From Shinella sp. (GTDB lineage: Bacteria; Pseudomonadota; Alphaproteobacteria; Rhizobiales; Rhizobiaceae), in assembly GCA_003248775.1 (NCBI GenBank), contig QFQX01000016.1, positions 1 to 64,000 on the forward strand: DNA of 64,000 bases, read 5' to 3'. Position 1 is the stretch's first letter. Each line of letters opens with the position of its first letter. Position numbers and translations under genes: made by a program. Of this stretch, positions 8,321 through 16,989 are shown piece after piece. Below the pieces are notes generated by a model that was given only the letters and a program-made list of their open reading frames with translations, was not told the origin of the DNA and ran no database searches.

Positions 8321-8791
8321 CTATTCGTCGTCGCTGCGCAATGGCGCACGGCTGTGCTCATTGCCGGCCTCGACTGCCTTCTGCAGGAGCTTCACCAGCA
8401 CCTCGCCCTCCCCGAGCGAAAGCCCGGTGAGAATACGCCGCTGCACCTCTTCGACCAATGGCTCGATGTCGTTGCGGACGCGCTTGCCCTCTTCGGTGAG
8501 CGAGAGTTGCTTGGCGCGCCGGTCCCGGCTGCTGGTATCGCGATCGACAAGCCCCTTGGCGACGAGACGGTTGACCACACCGCCGATGGTGGCGCGATCA
8601 TAGGCGATACGCGCAGCAAGGGTCGCCTGATCGATCCCGGGTGCAATCTCCAGTTCGGCGAGTGCCGCATACTGCACGGGTGTCAGATCATAGCCTCCCT
8701 TGGCCACCTCCTCCAGAAACAGGGAGACGGCCACCTGGTTCAGGCGGCGAATGAGATGACCCGGCATCTGTGCGATCTTTGACATGTTCAT
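8321..8791 (-). CDS. MarR family transcriptional regulator
   Basis: The 156-residue winged-helix protein has a dimerisation helix (residues 10-30), the recognition region (LAARIAYDRATIGGVVNRLVAKG, about 59-81), a wing with DTSSRDRRAKQLSLT, and a C-terminal dimer helix. This is the MarR architecture, usually a ligand-released repressor. The target is unknown; the nearest genes are convergent dctD and a second MarR gene behind it. ATG codons at 8791 and 8785 both remain possible; AAGGCGG lies two bases before the first and eight before the second. Confidence 0.85.
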   Translation of the reverse strand: MNMSKIAQMPGHLIRRLNQVAVSLFLEEVAKGGYDLTPVQYAALAELEIAPGIDQATLAARIAYDRATIGGVVNRLVAKGLVDRDTSSRDRRAKQLSLTEEGKRVRNDIEPLVEEVQRRILTGLSLGEGEVLVKLLQKAVEAGNEHSRAPLRSDDE

Positions 8792-8913
8792 AGCCGCCTT
8801 CCCGGCCGCATCAGCAATAGCCGGCGGAGGATTGCCGGCGCTTCAGGTTTTGGGCTTACTTAAGCCGGCGATGGCCACCTTGCCAACCGACATGGCAACA
8901 GGTCCGGACGCCC

Positions 8914-9456
8914 TCAGTCGTCACCAACGAAACCTGCAGAAGCATCGACCGCGGATACATCGACCTGCGCCATGGCGGTTTCGAGTTCCTCCAGAAGCTT
9001 CTGCAGGTCGCGCATACGGTCGGCCCCGTAGGCGCTGATGATCTCGCCATAGATCTCGTCGGAATGACGGGTCATCTTCTCGATGAGTTCAAGGCCTGCC
9101 GTACTGATTGAAATGCGCGCACGCCTGAGGTCGTTTTCATCGGGATGACGCTCGATCAGGTGCCGCCCCTCCAGATCCTTGAGAATGCGAGAAAGACTCG
9201 GGCCGAGCAGGAAGGTGGCGCGGGCTAGTTCCGTGACCTCGATTTCCTTCACCGTGACCAGCGCCCGCAGGATGCGCCATTGCTGTTCGGTGATATCGTA
9301 CATGCGCAGCGCATTGCGGAAATGCTTCATAACCGATTCACGGGCACGCAGGAGAAGCATCGGCATCGAACGCGAGAAATGCCGCAGCCGCAATCGCTGC
9401 GCACTCGTACTGCCATCCCTGTGGCTATCGTCGGCCTCGCCGTACTTGTCCATCAT
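8914..9456 (-). CDS. HpaR-like MarR family regulator
   Basis: The protein of about 180 residues resembles HpaR, the repressor of homoprotocatechuate degradation: LRHFSRSMPMLLLRARE, then DITEQQWRILRAL and the recognition segment ELARATFLLGPSLSRIL. No hpa catabolic gene is present in the window, so the target is open. I chose ATG at 9456 because GGTGGGG lies a few bases upstream; an ATG ten codons further up lacks a ribosome site. An AT-rich stretch at 9511-9536 in front of the gene is a likely promoter/operator. Confidence 0.8.
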   Translation of the reverse strand: MMDKYGEADDSHRDGSTSAQRLRLRHFSRSMPMLLLRARESVMKHFRNALRMYDITEQQWRILRALVTVKEIEVTELARATFLLGPSLSRILKDLEGRHLIERHPDENDLRRARISISTAGLELIEKMTRHSDEIYGEIISAYGADRMRDLQKLLEELETAMAQVDVSAVDASAGFVGDD

Positions 9457-9600
9457 GACGTCCCCACCGAGCACCTGCCACCACATAGAACCGCCTGCGG
9501 AAGTGGGCCTCTTATAATTTCAAGAATAACTTATATAGCCTTTGGTTGCCGTCTCTATATCAATCATTTCTCGGCATCGGCAAGAACGCACATTCACCGG

Positions 9601-9629
9601 CGGAACCGCCGGCAAGTCCGGCGGTTCCG
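9601..9629. repeat. Perfect 12-bp inverted repeat
   Basis: CGGAACCGCCGG and CCGGCGGTTCCG flank a five-base loop. No T-run follows on either strand, so it is not a standard intrinsic terminator. Its role is unknown. Confidence 0.5.
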
Positions 9630-9681
9630 CTCCACAGCCACCCGGACGGCAACGCCATATCACGGTCCTGTTATCCACACA

Positions 9682-9699
9682 TGATTAACACGTTAATCA
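9682..9699. promoter_or_regulatory. Operator-like palindrome TGATTAAC-N2-GTTAATCA
   Basis: Perfect 8-bp arms lie just upstream of the -35 box at 9728. The core TTAAC-N2-GTTAA recurs at 9756-9767 over the transcription start region, suggesting a regulator bound at both places. The HpaR-like protein encoded nearby is one candidate; this is inference. Confidence 0.5.
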
Positions 9700-9727
9700 T
9701 TAAAGTGCGTTTCTGAGTTTCAGGCGC

Positions 9728-9767
9728 TTGACAAGCTCTTGAGAATGCCCTTTTATTAACTTGTTAA
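9728..9767 (+). promoter_or_regulatory. Sigma-70-type promoter with overlapping TTAAC-N2-GTTAA site
   Basis: TTGACA (9728-9733), a 17-base spacer and TTTTAT (9751-9756) point to a start near 9763. TTAACTTGTTAA (9756-9767) overlaps the start, a typical repressor position, and repeats the core of the palindrome at 9682-9699. Confidence 0.55.
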
Positions 9768-9897
9768 ATTCGAATTCACCCCTCAAGGAGGCCGTCTGCT
9801 GCACTCGGTGCCGGACGGGAGGGGGCTTCTAAAACTCCGGGAGGGAGGAGGATGCCGGTTGGCGTGGGAGGACGCTATAACCGGCATTTCTCATTTT
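9763..9897 (+). ncRNA. Predicted small RNA with GGAGG-rich loops
   Basis: The predicted transcript of about 135 nt starts with a long hairpin (CCCCTC 9779-9784 with GAGGGG 9819-9824; CCGTC 9792-9796 with GACGG 9814-9818; GCAC/GTGC inside). A purine-rich linker with GGGAGGGAGGAGG follows. It ends in a terminator hairpin (ATGCCGGTT 9852-9860 with AACCGGCAT 9879-9887, loop GGGAGG) and TTCTCATTTT. Exposed GGAGG motifs resemble ribosome-binding sites. Read on the other strand the same region gives CCUCCUCCC-type anti-Shine-Dalgarno loops known from rhizobial small RNAs, but I see no good promoter or terminator for that direction. A 15-codon ORF (9852-9899) overlaps the terminator. Confidence 0.5.
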
Positions 9898-10107
9898 AGG
9901 GGCATGCAAGAGAATTTGCGGTCATCCGCAACGACGACGCCTCTGTCCGGTTCTTCCCCTTTCAACAATCATTAAAAAACAAGGCATGATTATCGACGCC
10001 GACGCGGCCACGCCTGGCATGGCTCAGCCCGCGTCACGTGATTGAAGTATCGCATGCGCTCATGATAGGAGAGCGCCAGACTCCTGCATATCTAGAGAAA
10101 GACCGGC

Positions 10108-10779
10108 ATGATCCCCTGGAAGCAGCTCGATATCGCCAGCATTCCGGGCGGCGGTGAATTGCGCCTCAAGCAGCGGGGAACGGAATTCTCCATAATGCTT
10201 GGCACCAATGAGTTGATGAACAGTCGCCTCAGTGGTTCCGAGGAGGCATTGGCCACGCTTTCCTGCGAGCATATCAAGGACAAGAAACGTCCGGCGGTCC
10301 TCATCGGCGGATTGGGCATGGGCTTCACCCTGCGCGCAGCTCTTGCCGTCCTGCCCGATGATGCGGAAGTTACTGTCGCCGAACTTGTACCCGCCGTCGT
10401 CGCATGGGCACGCGGCCCGATGGCCGAGATTTTCAAGGGCAGCCTCGATGATCCCCGTGTGCAGGTCCTTGAAGGCGATGTCGGCGCGCTCATCCGCACC
10501 TCGCCCGGCAAATTCGACGCCATCATGCTGGATGTGGACAACGGACCCGATGGCCTTACGCGCACCTCGAATGACGGCCTCTATGATTTCGGCGGGCTGA
10601 ATGCGTCCAAGATCGCGCTCCGAGCCAACGGCGTGCTCGCGGTCTGGTCCTCTGGCCCCGATGCCGGCTTCACCCGCCGCCTGCAGGGCAGCGGCTTCGC
10701 GGTGAAGGAGATCAATACCCGCGCCAACGGCAAGCGCGGTGGTGCCCGTCATGTGATCTGGCTTGCGAGCAAGCGATAA
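10108..10779 (+). CDS. Spermidine-synthase-like SAM-fold protein
   Basis: The 223-residue protein has the Rossmann-like fold of spermidine synthases and methyltransferases: a glycine loop VLIGGLGMGFTLR (64-76), an acidic residue in VAELVPAVV, LEGDVG, and MLDVDNGPDG. It lacks the N-terminal beta domain of true aminopropyltransferases, so the reaction is uncertain. It stands alone downstream of the small-RNA locus and upstream of the polyol operon; no strong ribosome site is evident. I call the fold with confidence but not the substrate. Confidence 0.75.
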   Translation: MIPWKQLDIASIPGGGELRLKQRGTEFSIMLGTNELMNSRLSGSEEALATLSCEHIKDKKRPAVLIGGLGMGFTLRAALAVLPDDAEVTVAELVPAVVAWARGPMAEIFKGSLDDPRVQVLEGDVGALIRTSPGKFDAIMLDVDNGPDGLTRTSNDGLYDFGGLNASKIALRANGVLAVWSSGPDAGFTRRLQGSGFAVKEINTRANGKRGGARHVIWLASKR

Positions 10780-10848
10780 GCTCCGCGCTGGCAGCAGAAT
10801 TGACACCCAGCAACTGCAACGCTACTCAAAATCGAGCAGAGGATTTCG

Positions 10849-11802
10849 ATGGCGAAAAGAGCTGGCAATCTTGGACGGCTTGACGACGCGGCCCGCGCCG
10901 GCTGGCTTTATTATGTCGCCGGCCGGACCCAGGACGAGATCGCGGCTGCCATGGGGATTTCCCGCCAGAGCGCCCAGCGCCTCGTTTCGCTCTCCGTTGC
11001 CGAAAAGCTGATCAAGGTCCGTCTCGACCATCCGATCGCCGTCTGCATGGAACTCGCCGAAGCGGTGAAGCGGAAATACGACCTTCGGCAAGTCGAGATC
11101 GTCCCGACCGATCCCGGCTCCGATGCCGCTCCGACGGGTGTTGCCGAGGCCGGCGCTGCCGAACTCGAACGCTGGCTCAAGCAACCCGATCCGCTGATCA
11201 TCGCCATGGGCACGGGACGAACCCTGCGCGCCGCAGTCGACCAGCTGTCGCCGATGGAGTGTCCGCAGCACCGCATCGTGTCGCTCACCGGCAATATCAG
11301 CCCCGACGGTTCGGCCGCCTATTACAACGTCATCTTCTCGATGGCGGATGCCATCAAGGCACGCCATTTCCCCATGCCGCTTCCCGTGCTCGTTTCTTCC
11401 CGTGCGGAGCGGGATCTGCTGCACCAGCAGGCGCTGGTCCGGCCGACCATAGCGCTCGGCGCGAAGGCTGACGTCACCTTCGTCGGCATCGGTGAGATCG
11501 ACCCGCAGGCCCCTCTTCTGCTGGATGGCTTCCTGCAACCACAGGAAGTGGAAAGCCTGATGCAGGCCGGCGCCACCGGCGAGATCTGCGGCTGGACTTT
11601 CGATGCGGATGGCAAGCTGCTCGACAACCCCGTGAACGAGCGGGTGGCCAGTATTCCACTGCCGTCGCGCGACACATCCTGTGTCATCGGATTGGCCCGC
11701 GGCAGGCGCAAGCATGCCGCCATTCGCGCTGCATTGCGTGGCTCTCACATCAATGCACTGATCACGGACGAGGATGCGGCCCGCTTTCTGCTGCAATCCT
11801 GA
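10849..11802 (+). CDS. SorC/DeoR-type sugar-binding regulator of the polyol operon
   Basis: The 317-residue protein has an N-terminal helix-turn-helix (WLYYVAGRTQDEIAAAMGISRQSAQRL, about 19-45) and a C-terminal sugar-phosphate-binding domain (AMGTGRTLRAAVDQL, VSLTGNIS, VTFVGIGEID), the SorC pattern. It sits directly before the ABC transporter genes with an operator-like palindrome between, so it is the likely local regulator, comparable to SmoC of Rhodobacter and the regulator next to smoE in Ensifer. GAGG lies near the start. A GC hairpin at 11847-11862 follows without a T-run. Confidence 0.88.
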   Translation: MAKRAGNLGRLDDAARAGWLYYVAGRTQDEIAAAMGISRQSAQRLVSLSVAEKLIKVRLDHPIAVCMELAEAVKRKYDLRQVEIVPTDPGSDAAPTGVAEAGAAELERWLKQPDPLIIAMGTGRTLRAAVDQLSPMECPQHRIVSLTGNISPDGSAAYYNVIFSMADAIKARHFPMPLPVLVSSRAERDLLHQQALVRPTIALGAKADVTFVGIGEIDPQAPLLLDGFLQPQEVESLMQAGATGEICGWTFDADGKLLDNPVNERVASIPLPSRDTSCVIGLARGRRKHAAIRAALRGSHINALITDEDAARFLLQS

Positions 11803-11846
11803 GATCTTCTGAAAACAACAATTCCGCTTTTAACGCAGAGGCTTAA

Positions 11847-11862
11847 CCGCCGTCTTCGGCGG
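11847..11862 (+). terminator. Hairpin after the SorC-type regulator gene
   Basis: CCGCCG, loop TCTT and CGGCGG form a compact 6-bp stem 45 bases after the regulator stop. It lacks a T-tail, so it may only partly stop transcription. Confidence 0.35.
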
Positions 11863-11880
11863 CGCAGCATGGATTCCGCA

Positions 11881-11933
11881 TTGACTCCTTACGCGACAAA
11901 GTGAGAAATTGCCCAAGAGCAAAGCGAATGCTC
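11881..11933 (+). promoter_or_regulatory. Candidate promoter and operator of the polyol operon
   Basis: A TTGACT -35-like box (11881-11886) is followed at about the start site by GAGCAAAGCGAATGCTC (11917-11933), a palindrome with GAGCA/TGCTC arms, 22 bases before the first transporter start. It is the natural operator for the upstream SorC-type regulator. The -10 box is weak, so activation is plausible. Confidence 0.45.
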
Positions 11934-11955
11934 ATTTTTCTTCTGGGAGGAAGAT

Positions 11956-13269
11956 ATGACATTGAAGACATTTTTACTGGGCGCATGCTCGGTATTGGCC
12001 ATGGCTGGCCTGGCTTCCGCCGAAACCCTCACCATCGCCACCGTCAACAACGGTGACATGATCCGCATGCAGAAGCTGACGGACGACTTTAAGGCGAAAA
12101 ATCCCGGTATCGACCTCGAATGGGTAACGCTCGAAGAGAACGTGCTGCGCCAGAAAGTGACGACTGACATCGCCACGAAAGGCGGTCAGTTCGACGTGCT
12201 GACGATCGGCACCTACGAGGTTCCGATCTGGGCCAAGCAGGGCTGGCTCCTGCCGCTCGACAATCTCGGCGCCGACTACGACGTGAACGACCTCCTGCCG
12301 GCGATCCGCTCGGGTCTGACCGGCGATGACGGCAAGCTCTATGCCGCGCCCTTCTACGGCGAAAGCTCGATGGTCATGTATCGCAAGGACCTGATGGAAA
12401 AGGCGGGACTGACCATGCCCGACGCTCCCACCTGGGACTTCATTGCCGATGCGGCCCGCAAGATGACCGACAAGGCCAATGAGGTCTATGGCATCTGCCT
12501 GCGCGGCAAGGCCGGCTGGGGCGAGAACATGGCCTTCCTGACGGCCACTTCCAACGCCTTCGGCGCACGCTGGTTCGACGAAAACTGGAAACCCCAGTTC
12601 GACCAGCCGGAATGGAAGAACACGCTCGAATTCTACGTCAACCTGATGAAGGACGCCGGCCCTCCGGGCGCTTCCTCCAACGGCTTCAACGAAAACCTAG
12701 CGCTCTTCCAAACCGGCAAGTGCGGCATGTGGATCGACGCGACGGTTGCCGCCTCCTTCGTCTCCAACCCGAAGGAATCCAAGGTCGCCGACAAGGTCGG
12801 CTACGCGCTCGCTCCCGACACCGGGCTCGGCAAGCGCGGCAACTGGCTCTGGGCCTGGAACCTCGCTATTCCCGCCGGCACCAAGAAAGCCGACGCTGCC
12901 GAGAAGTTCATCTCCTGGGCGACCGGCAAGGACTACCTGAAGCTGGTCGCCGACAAGGAAGGCTGGGCCAACGTTCCTCCGGGCACGCGCACCTCGCTCT
13001 ATGAAAACCCGGAATACCAGAAGGCAGCGCCCTTCGCGAAGATGACGCTCGACTCGATCAACGCGGCCGATCCGAAGAACCCCTCGGTCAAGCCCGTTCC
13101 CTATGTCGGTGTGCAGTTCGTCGCCATTCCGGAATTCCAGGGCATCGGCACCGCCGTCGGCCAGCAGTTCTCGGCCGCGCTTGCAGGTCAGGTCAGTGTC
13201 GATCAGGCGCTCAAAAACGCCCAGCAGTTGACCGAGCGCGAAATGATGAAGGCCGGCTACATCAAGTAA
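11956..13269 (+). CDS. smoE: Polyol ABC transporter, periplasmic substrate-binding protein
   Basis: The 437-residue protein begins with a signal peptide (hydrophobic core to LASA, cleavage near residue 22) and has the family 1 extracellular solute-binding fold (VNNGDMIRMQKLTDDF; FDVLTIGTYEVPIWA; YAAPFYGESSMVMYRKDL). It should bind sorbitol, mannitol or related polyols in the periplasm and deliver them to SmoF/SmoG. GGGAGGAAG precedes the ATG. A strong hairpin lies 16 bases after the stop (13286-13308), as is common after highly expressed binding-protein genes. The polyol assignment rests on the dehydrogenases in the same operon. Confidence 0.9.
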   Translation: MTLKTFLLGACSVLAMAGLASAETLTIATVNNGDMIRMQKLTDDFKAKNPGIDLEWVTLEENVLRQKVTTDIATKGGQFDVLTIGTYEVPIWAKQGWLLPLDNLGADYDVNDLLPAIRSGLTGDDGKLYAAPFYGESSMVMYRKDLMEKAGLTMPDAPTWDFIADAARKMTDKANEVYGICLRGKAGWGENMAFLTATSNAFGARWFDENWKPQFDQPEWKNTLEFYVNLMKDAGPPGASSNGFNENLALFQTGKCGMWIDATVAASFVSNPKESKVADKVGYALAPDTGLGKRGNWLWAWNLAIPAGTKKADAAEKFISWATGKDYLKLVADKEGWANVPPGTRTSLYENPEYQKAAPFAKMTLDSINAADPKNPSVKPVPYVGVQFVAIPEFQGIGTAVGQQFSAALAGQVSVDQALKNAQQLTEREMMKAGYIK

Positions 13270-13285
13270 GCTCCCGTGGACTGGG

Positions 13286-13308
13286 GCCGGACGACGAGAG
13301 CGTCCGGC
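13286..13308 (+). other. Intercistronic hairpin between smoE and smoF
   Basis: GCCGGACG, a seven-base loop and CGTCCGGC make an 8-bp stem with no T-run. Such hairpins usually protect the binding-protein part of the message from 3' decay or thin transcription before the permease genes. Confidence 0.5.
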
Positions 13309-13454
13309 CTGCCTGGAGCGGGATCGAAAGAGGCGGTGTAAACTGCCCCTCTCCTCCCGCTTCTCTTTTTCGGGACTGCCGCGGCCCTCCGCAGATGGCC
13401 GACACCTAAAAGCCGACATTTGAAAACTGCGATCGAGAAAGGCGCGGGATCGTC

Positions 13455-14327
13455 ATGGCGACTACGCACACCCACTCCTCGGCGCGCCTGATGATGGCGC
13501 CCTCCGTACTGCTCCTGCTGGCATGGATGATCGTGCCGCTGGTGATGACGGTCTACTTCTCCTTCCTGCGCTACAATCTGCTGATGCCGGGAATGGAAGA
13601 GTTCGCCGGCCTGATGAACTACCGCTTCTTCCTAACTGACCCGGCCTTCTTCGCGGCCTTGACCAACACGTTGCTGCTGGTCGGCGGCGTCCTCCTCATT
13701 ACGGTGATCGGCGGCATCGCCTTCGCACTGCTGCTCGACCAGCCGATGTTCGGACAGGGCATCGTGCGCATCCTCGTGATCGCGCCCTTCTTCATCATGC
13801 CGACGGTTTCCGCGCTGGTGTGGAAGAACATGCTGATGAACCCGGTCAACGGGCTCTTCGCCTGGATCGCCAAGCTCTTCGGCCTGCAACCGGTCGACTG
13901 GCTCGCCAATTATCCGCTGCTGTCGATCATCATGATCGTCGCATGGCAATGGCTGCCCTTCGCCACGCTGATCCTCCTGACCGCGCTCCAGTCGCTGGAC
14001 GAGGAACAGAAGGAAGCCGCCGAGATGGATGGCGCAGGCCCCGTCTCCAAGCTCATCTATATCATCCTGCCGCATATGGCCCGCGCCATCACCGTGGTGA
14101 TCCTGATCGAGACGATCTTCCTGCTCTCCGTCTTCGCCGAAATCCTTGTCACCACCAATGGCGGTCCCGGCTACCAGAGCACCAACATCACCTACCTCGT
14201 CTATGCCCAGGCGCTGCTGCAGTTCGACGTGGGTGGCGCATCCGCAGGCGGCATCGTTGCCGTGGTGATCGCCAATATCGTCGCCTTCTTCCTCATCCGC
14301 CTGATCGGCAAGAATCTGGAGAGCTGA
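13455..14327 (+). CDS. smoF: Polyol ABC transporter permease
   Basis: The 290-residue MalF-type permease has six membrane segments and the EAA loop that contacts the ATPase (EEQKEAAEMDGAGPVSKLIY, about 181-200). It forms the inner-membrane channel with SmoG. It follows smoE after 185 bases and its stop is one base from the smoG start, so the permeases are translationally coupled. Confidence 0.92.
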   Translation: MATTHTHSSARLMMAPSVLLLLAWMIVPLVMTVYFSFLRYNLLMPGMEEFAGLMNYRFFLTDPAFFAALTNTLLLVGGVLLITVIGGIAFALLLDQPMFGQGIVRILVIAPFFIMPTVSALVWKNMLMNPVNGLFAWIAKLFGLQPVDWLANYPLLSIIMIVAWQWLPFATLILLTALQSLDEEQKEAAEMDGAGPVSKLIYIILPHMARAITVVILIETIFLLSVFAEILVTTNGGPGYQSTNITYLVYAQALLQFDVGGASAGGIVAVVIANIVAFFLIRLIGKNLES

Positions 14328-14328
14328 C

Positions 14329-15159
14329 ATGGCACGCGCTGTTTCCACCCGCCGCAAAGTCGTCTGGACCGCCATCGCCTGGACGCTCGGCATCCTGATC
14401 TTCTTCCCGATCCTCTGGACCTTCCTGACGAGCTTCAAGACGGAAGCCGAAGCCATTGCTTCGCCGCCCTCCTTCCTGTTTTTCGACTGGACGACGGAGA
14501 ACTATGCGGAAGTGCAGAGCCGCTCGAACTATTTCCGCCACTTCATGAATTCGGTGGTGATCTCGTTCGGCTCCACCCTGCTCGGCCTCATCATCGCCAT
14601 TCCGGCCGCATGGGCCATGGCGTTTTCGCCGACCAAGCGGACCAAGGACATCCTGATGTGGATGCTCTCCACCAAGATGCTGCCGCCGGTCGGCGTGCTG
14701 GTGCCGATCTACATTCTCTTCCGCAACTTCGGCCTGCTCGACACCCGGATCGGCCTCGTCGGCGTGCTGACCCTCATCAACCTGCCGATCATCGTCTGGA
14801 TGCTCTACACTTATTTCAAGGAAATCCCTGGCGAAATCCTTGAGGCGGCCCGCATGGACGGCGCTTCGCTGATGAAGGAAATCGTCTACGTGCTGACGCC
14901 GATGGCCGTACCCGGCATCGCGTCCACGGTGCTCCTCAACATTATCCTGTCGTGGAACGAAGCCTTCTGGACGCTGAACCTCACCGCATCCAAGGCAGCG
15001 CCGCTCACCGCCTTCATCGCCTCCTATTCCAGCCCCGAAGGGCTCTTCTACGCCAAGCTCTCCGCCGCATCAACCATGGCGATCGCGCCCATCGTCATCC
15101 TCGGCTGGTTCAGCCAGAAACAGCTCGTCCGCGGTCTGACCTTCGGCGCCGTCAAATAA
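14329..15159 (+). CDS. smoG: Polyol ABC transporter permease
   Basis: The 276-residue MalG-type permease has six membrane helices and the EAA loop (GEILEAARMDGASLMKEIVY, about 165-184). It pairs with SmoF. The start lies one base after the smoF stop and the ATPase gene begins 11 bases after its own stop, a tight operon. Confidence 0.92.
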   Translation: MARAVSTRRKVVWTAIAWTLGILIFFPILWTFLTSFKTEAEAIASPPSFLFFDWTTENYAEVQSRSNYFRHFMNSVVISFGSTLLGLIIAIPAAWAMAFSPTKRTKDILMWMLSTKMLPPVGVLVPIYILFRNFGLLDTRIGLVGVLTLINLPIIVWMLYTYFKEIPGEILEAARMDGASLMKEIVYVLTPMAVPGIASTVLLNIILSWNEAFWTLNLTASKAAPLTAFIASYSSPEGLFYAKLSAASTMAIAPIVILGWFSQKQLVRGLTFGAVK

Positions 15160-15170
15160 GGAACACACAC

Positions 15171-16165
<995 letters not shown>

Positions 16166-16169
<4 letters not shown>

Positions 16170-16942
16170 CCGGCAGACTTCAGGGCAAATCGGCGCTGAT
16201 CACCGGATCGGCGCGCGGCATCGGCCGGGCCTTCTCGGAAGCCTATGTCCGCGAGGGCGCAACGGTCGCCATCGCCGACATCAACTTCGAACGCGCCAGC
16301 CAGACCGCCGCGGAAATCGGCGAGCAGGCCTATCCGGTGCTGCTCGACGTCACCGAGCAGGCCTCCATCGATGCCGCCGTCAGGGCCGTGGAAGACAGGA
16401 CCGGCGGCATCGACATTCTCGTCAACAACGCCGCCCTGTTCGACCTAGCACCGATCGTCGAGATTACCCGCGAAAGCTATGACCGGCTGTTCTCGATCAA
16501 TGTCGCCGGTTCGCTCTTTACCTTGCAGGCCGTCGCGAAATCGATGATCGCCCGTGGCAAGGGCGGCAAGATCGTCAACATGGCAAGTCAGGCCGGTCGG
16601 CGCGGCGAAGCGCTTGTCGCCATCTACTGCGCCACCAAGGCCGCGATCATCTCGCTCACCCAGTCGGCCGGTCTCGATCTCATCAAACACGGCATCAACG
16701 TCAATGCCATCGCGCCCGGCGTCGTGGACGGCGAGCACTGGGATGGCGTCGACGCCCTCTTCGCCCGATACGAGAACCGCCCTCTCGGGGAAAAGAAACG
16801 GCTCGTCGGAGAAGCCGTTCCCTTCGGCCGCATGGGCCGCGCCGAAGACCTCACGGGCATGGCGATTTTCCTCGCCACGGCGGAAGCCGACTACATCGTC
16901 GCCCAGACCTACAACGTCGACGGCGGCAACTGGATGAGTTGA
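16166..16942 (+). CDS. smoS: Sorbitol dehydrogenase, SDR family
   Basis: The 258-residue short-chain dehydrogenase has the NAD-binding TGSARGIG (13-20), NNA (88-90), and the catalytic Ser141, Tyr154 and Lys158 (YCATK). In this operon position it corresponds to SmoS, which oxidises D-sorbitol to fructose (and galactitol to tagatose) with NAD in the cytoplasm. It overlaps smoK by four bases; mtlK follows after 47 bases. Confidence 0.92.
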
Positions 16943-16989
16943 AGGCCGCCGTCGGCACAAATCATGTCTCGCTTTCGAGGACTAGTGAA

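Larger units (their letters stand above)
9457..10107. other. 650-base region without a conventional gene; regulatory and small-RNA locus
   Basis: It holds an AT-rich probable hpaR promoter (9511-9536), a perfect 12-bp hairpin (9601-9629), two TTAAC-N2-GTTAA palindromes, a sigma-70-type promoter, a predicted small RNA ending at 9897, and then about 200 bases in which I see no feature before the start at 10108. Confidence 0.6.

Noticed and set aside
8914..9456. Assignment of the MarR protein as regulator of a homoprotocatechuate pathway
   Set aside because: The sequence is HpaR-like, but no hpa catabolic gene lies in the window, so I kept only the family name.
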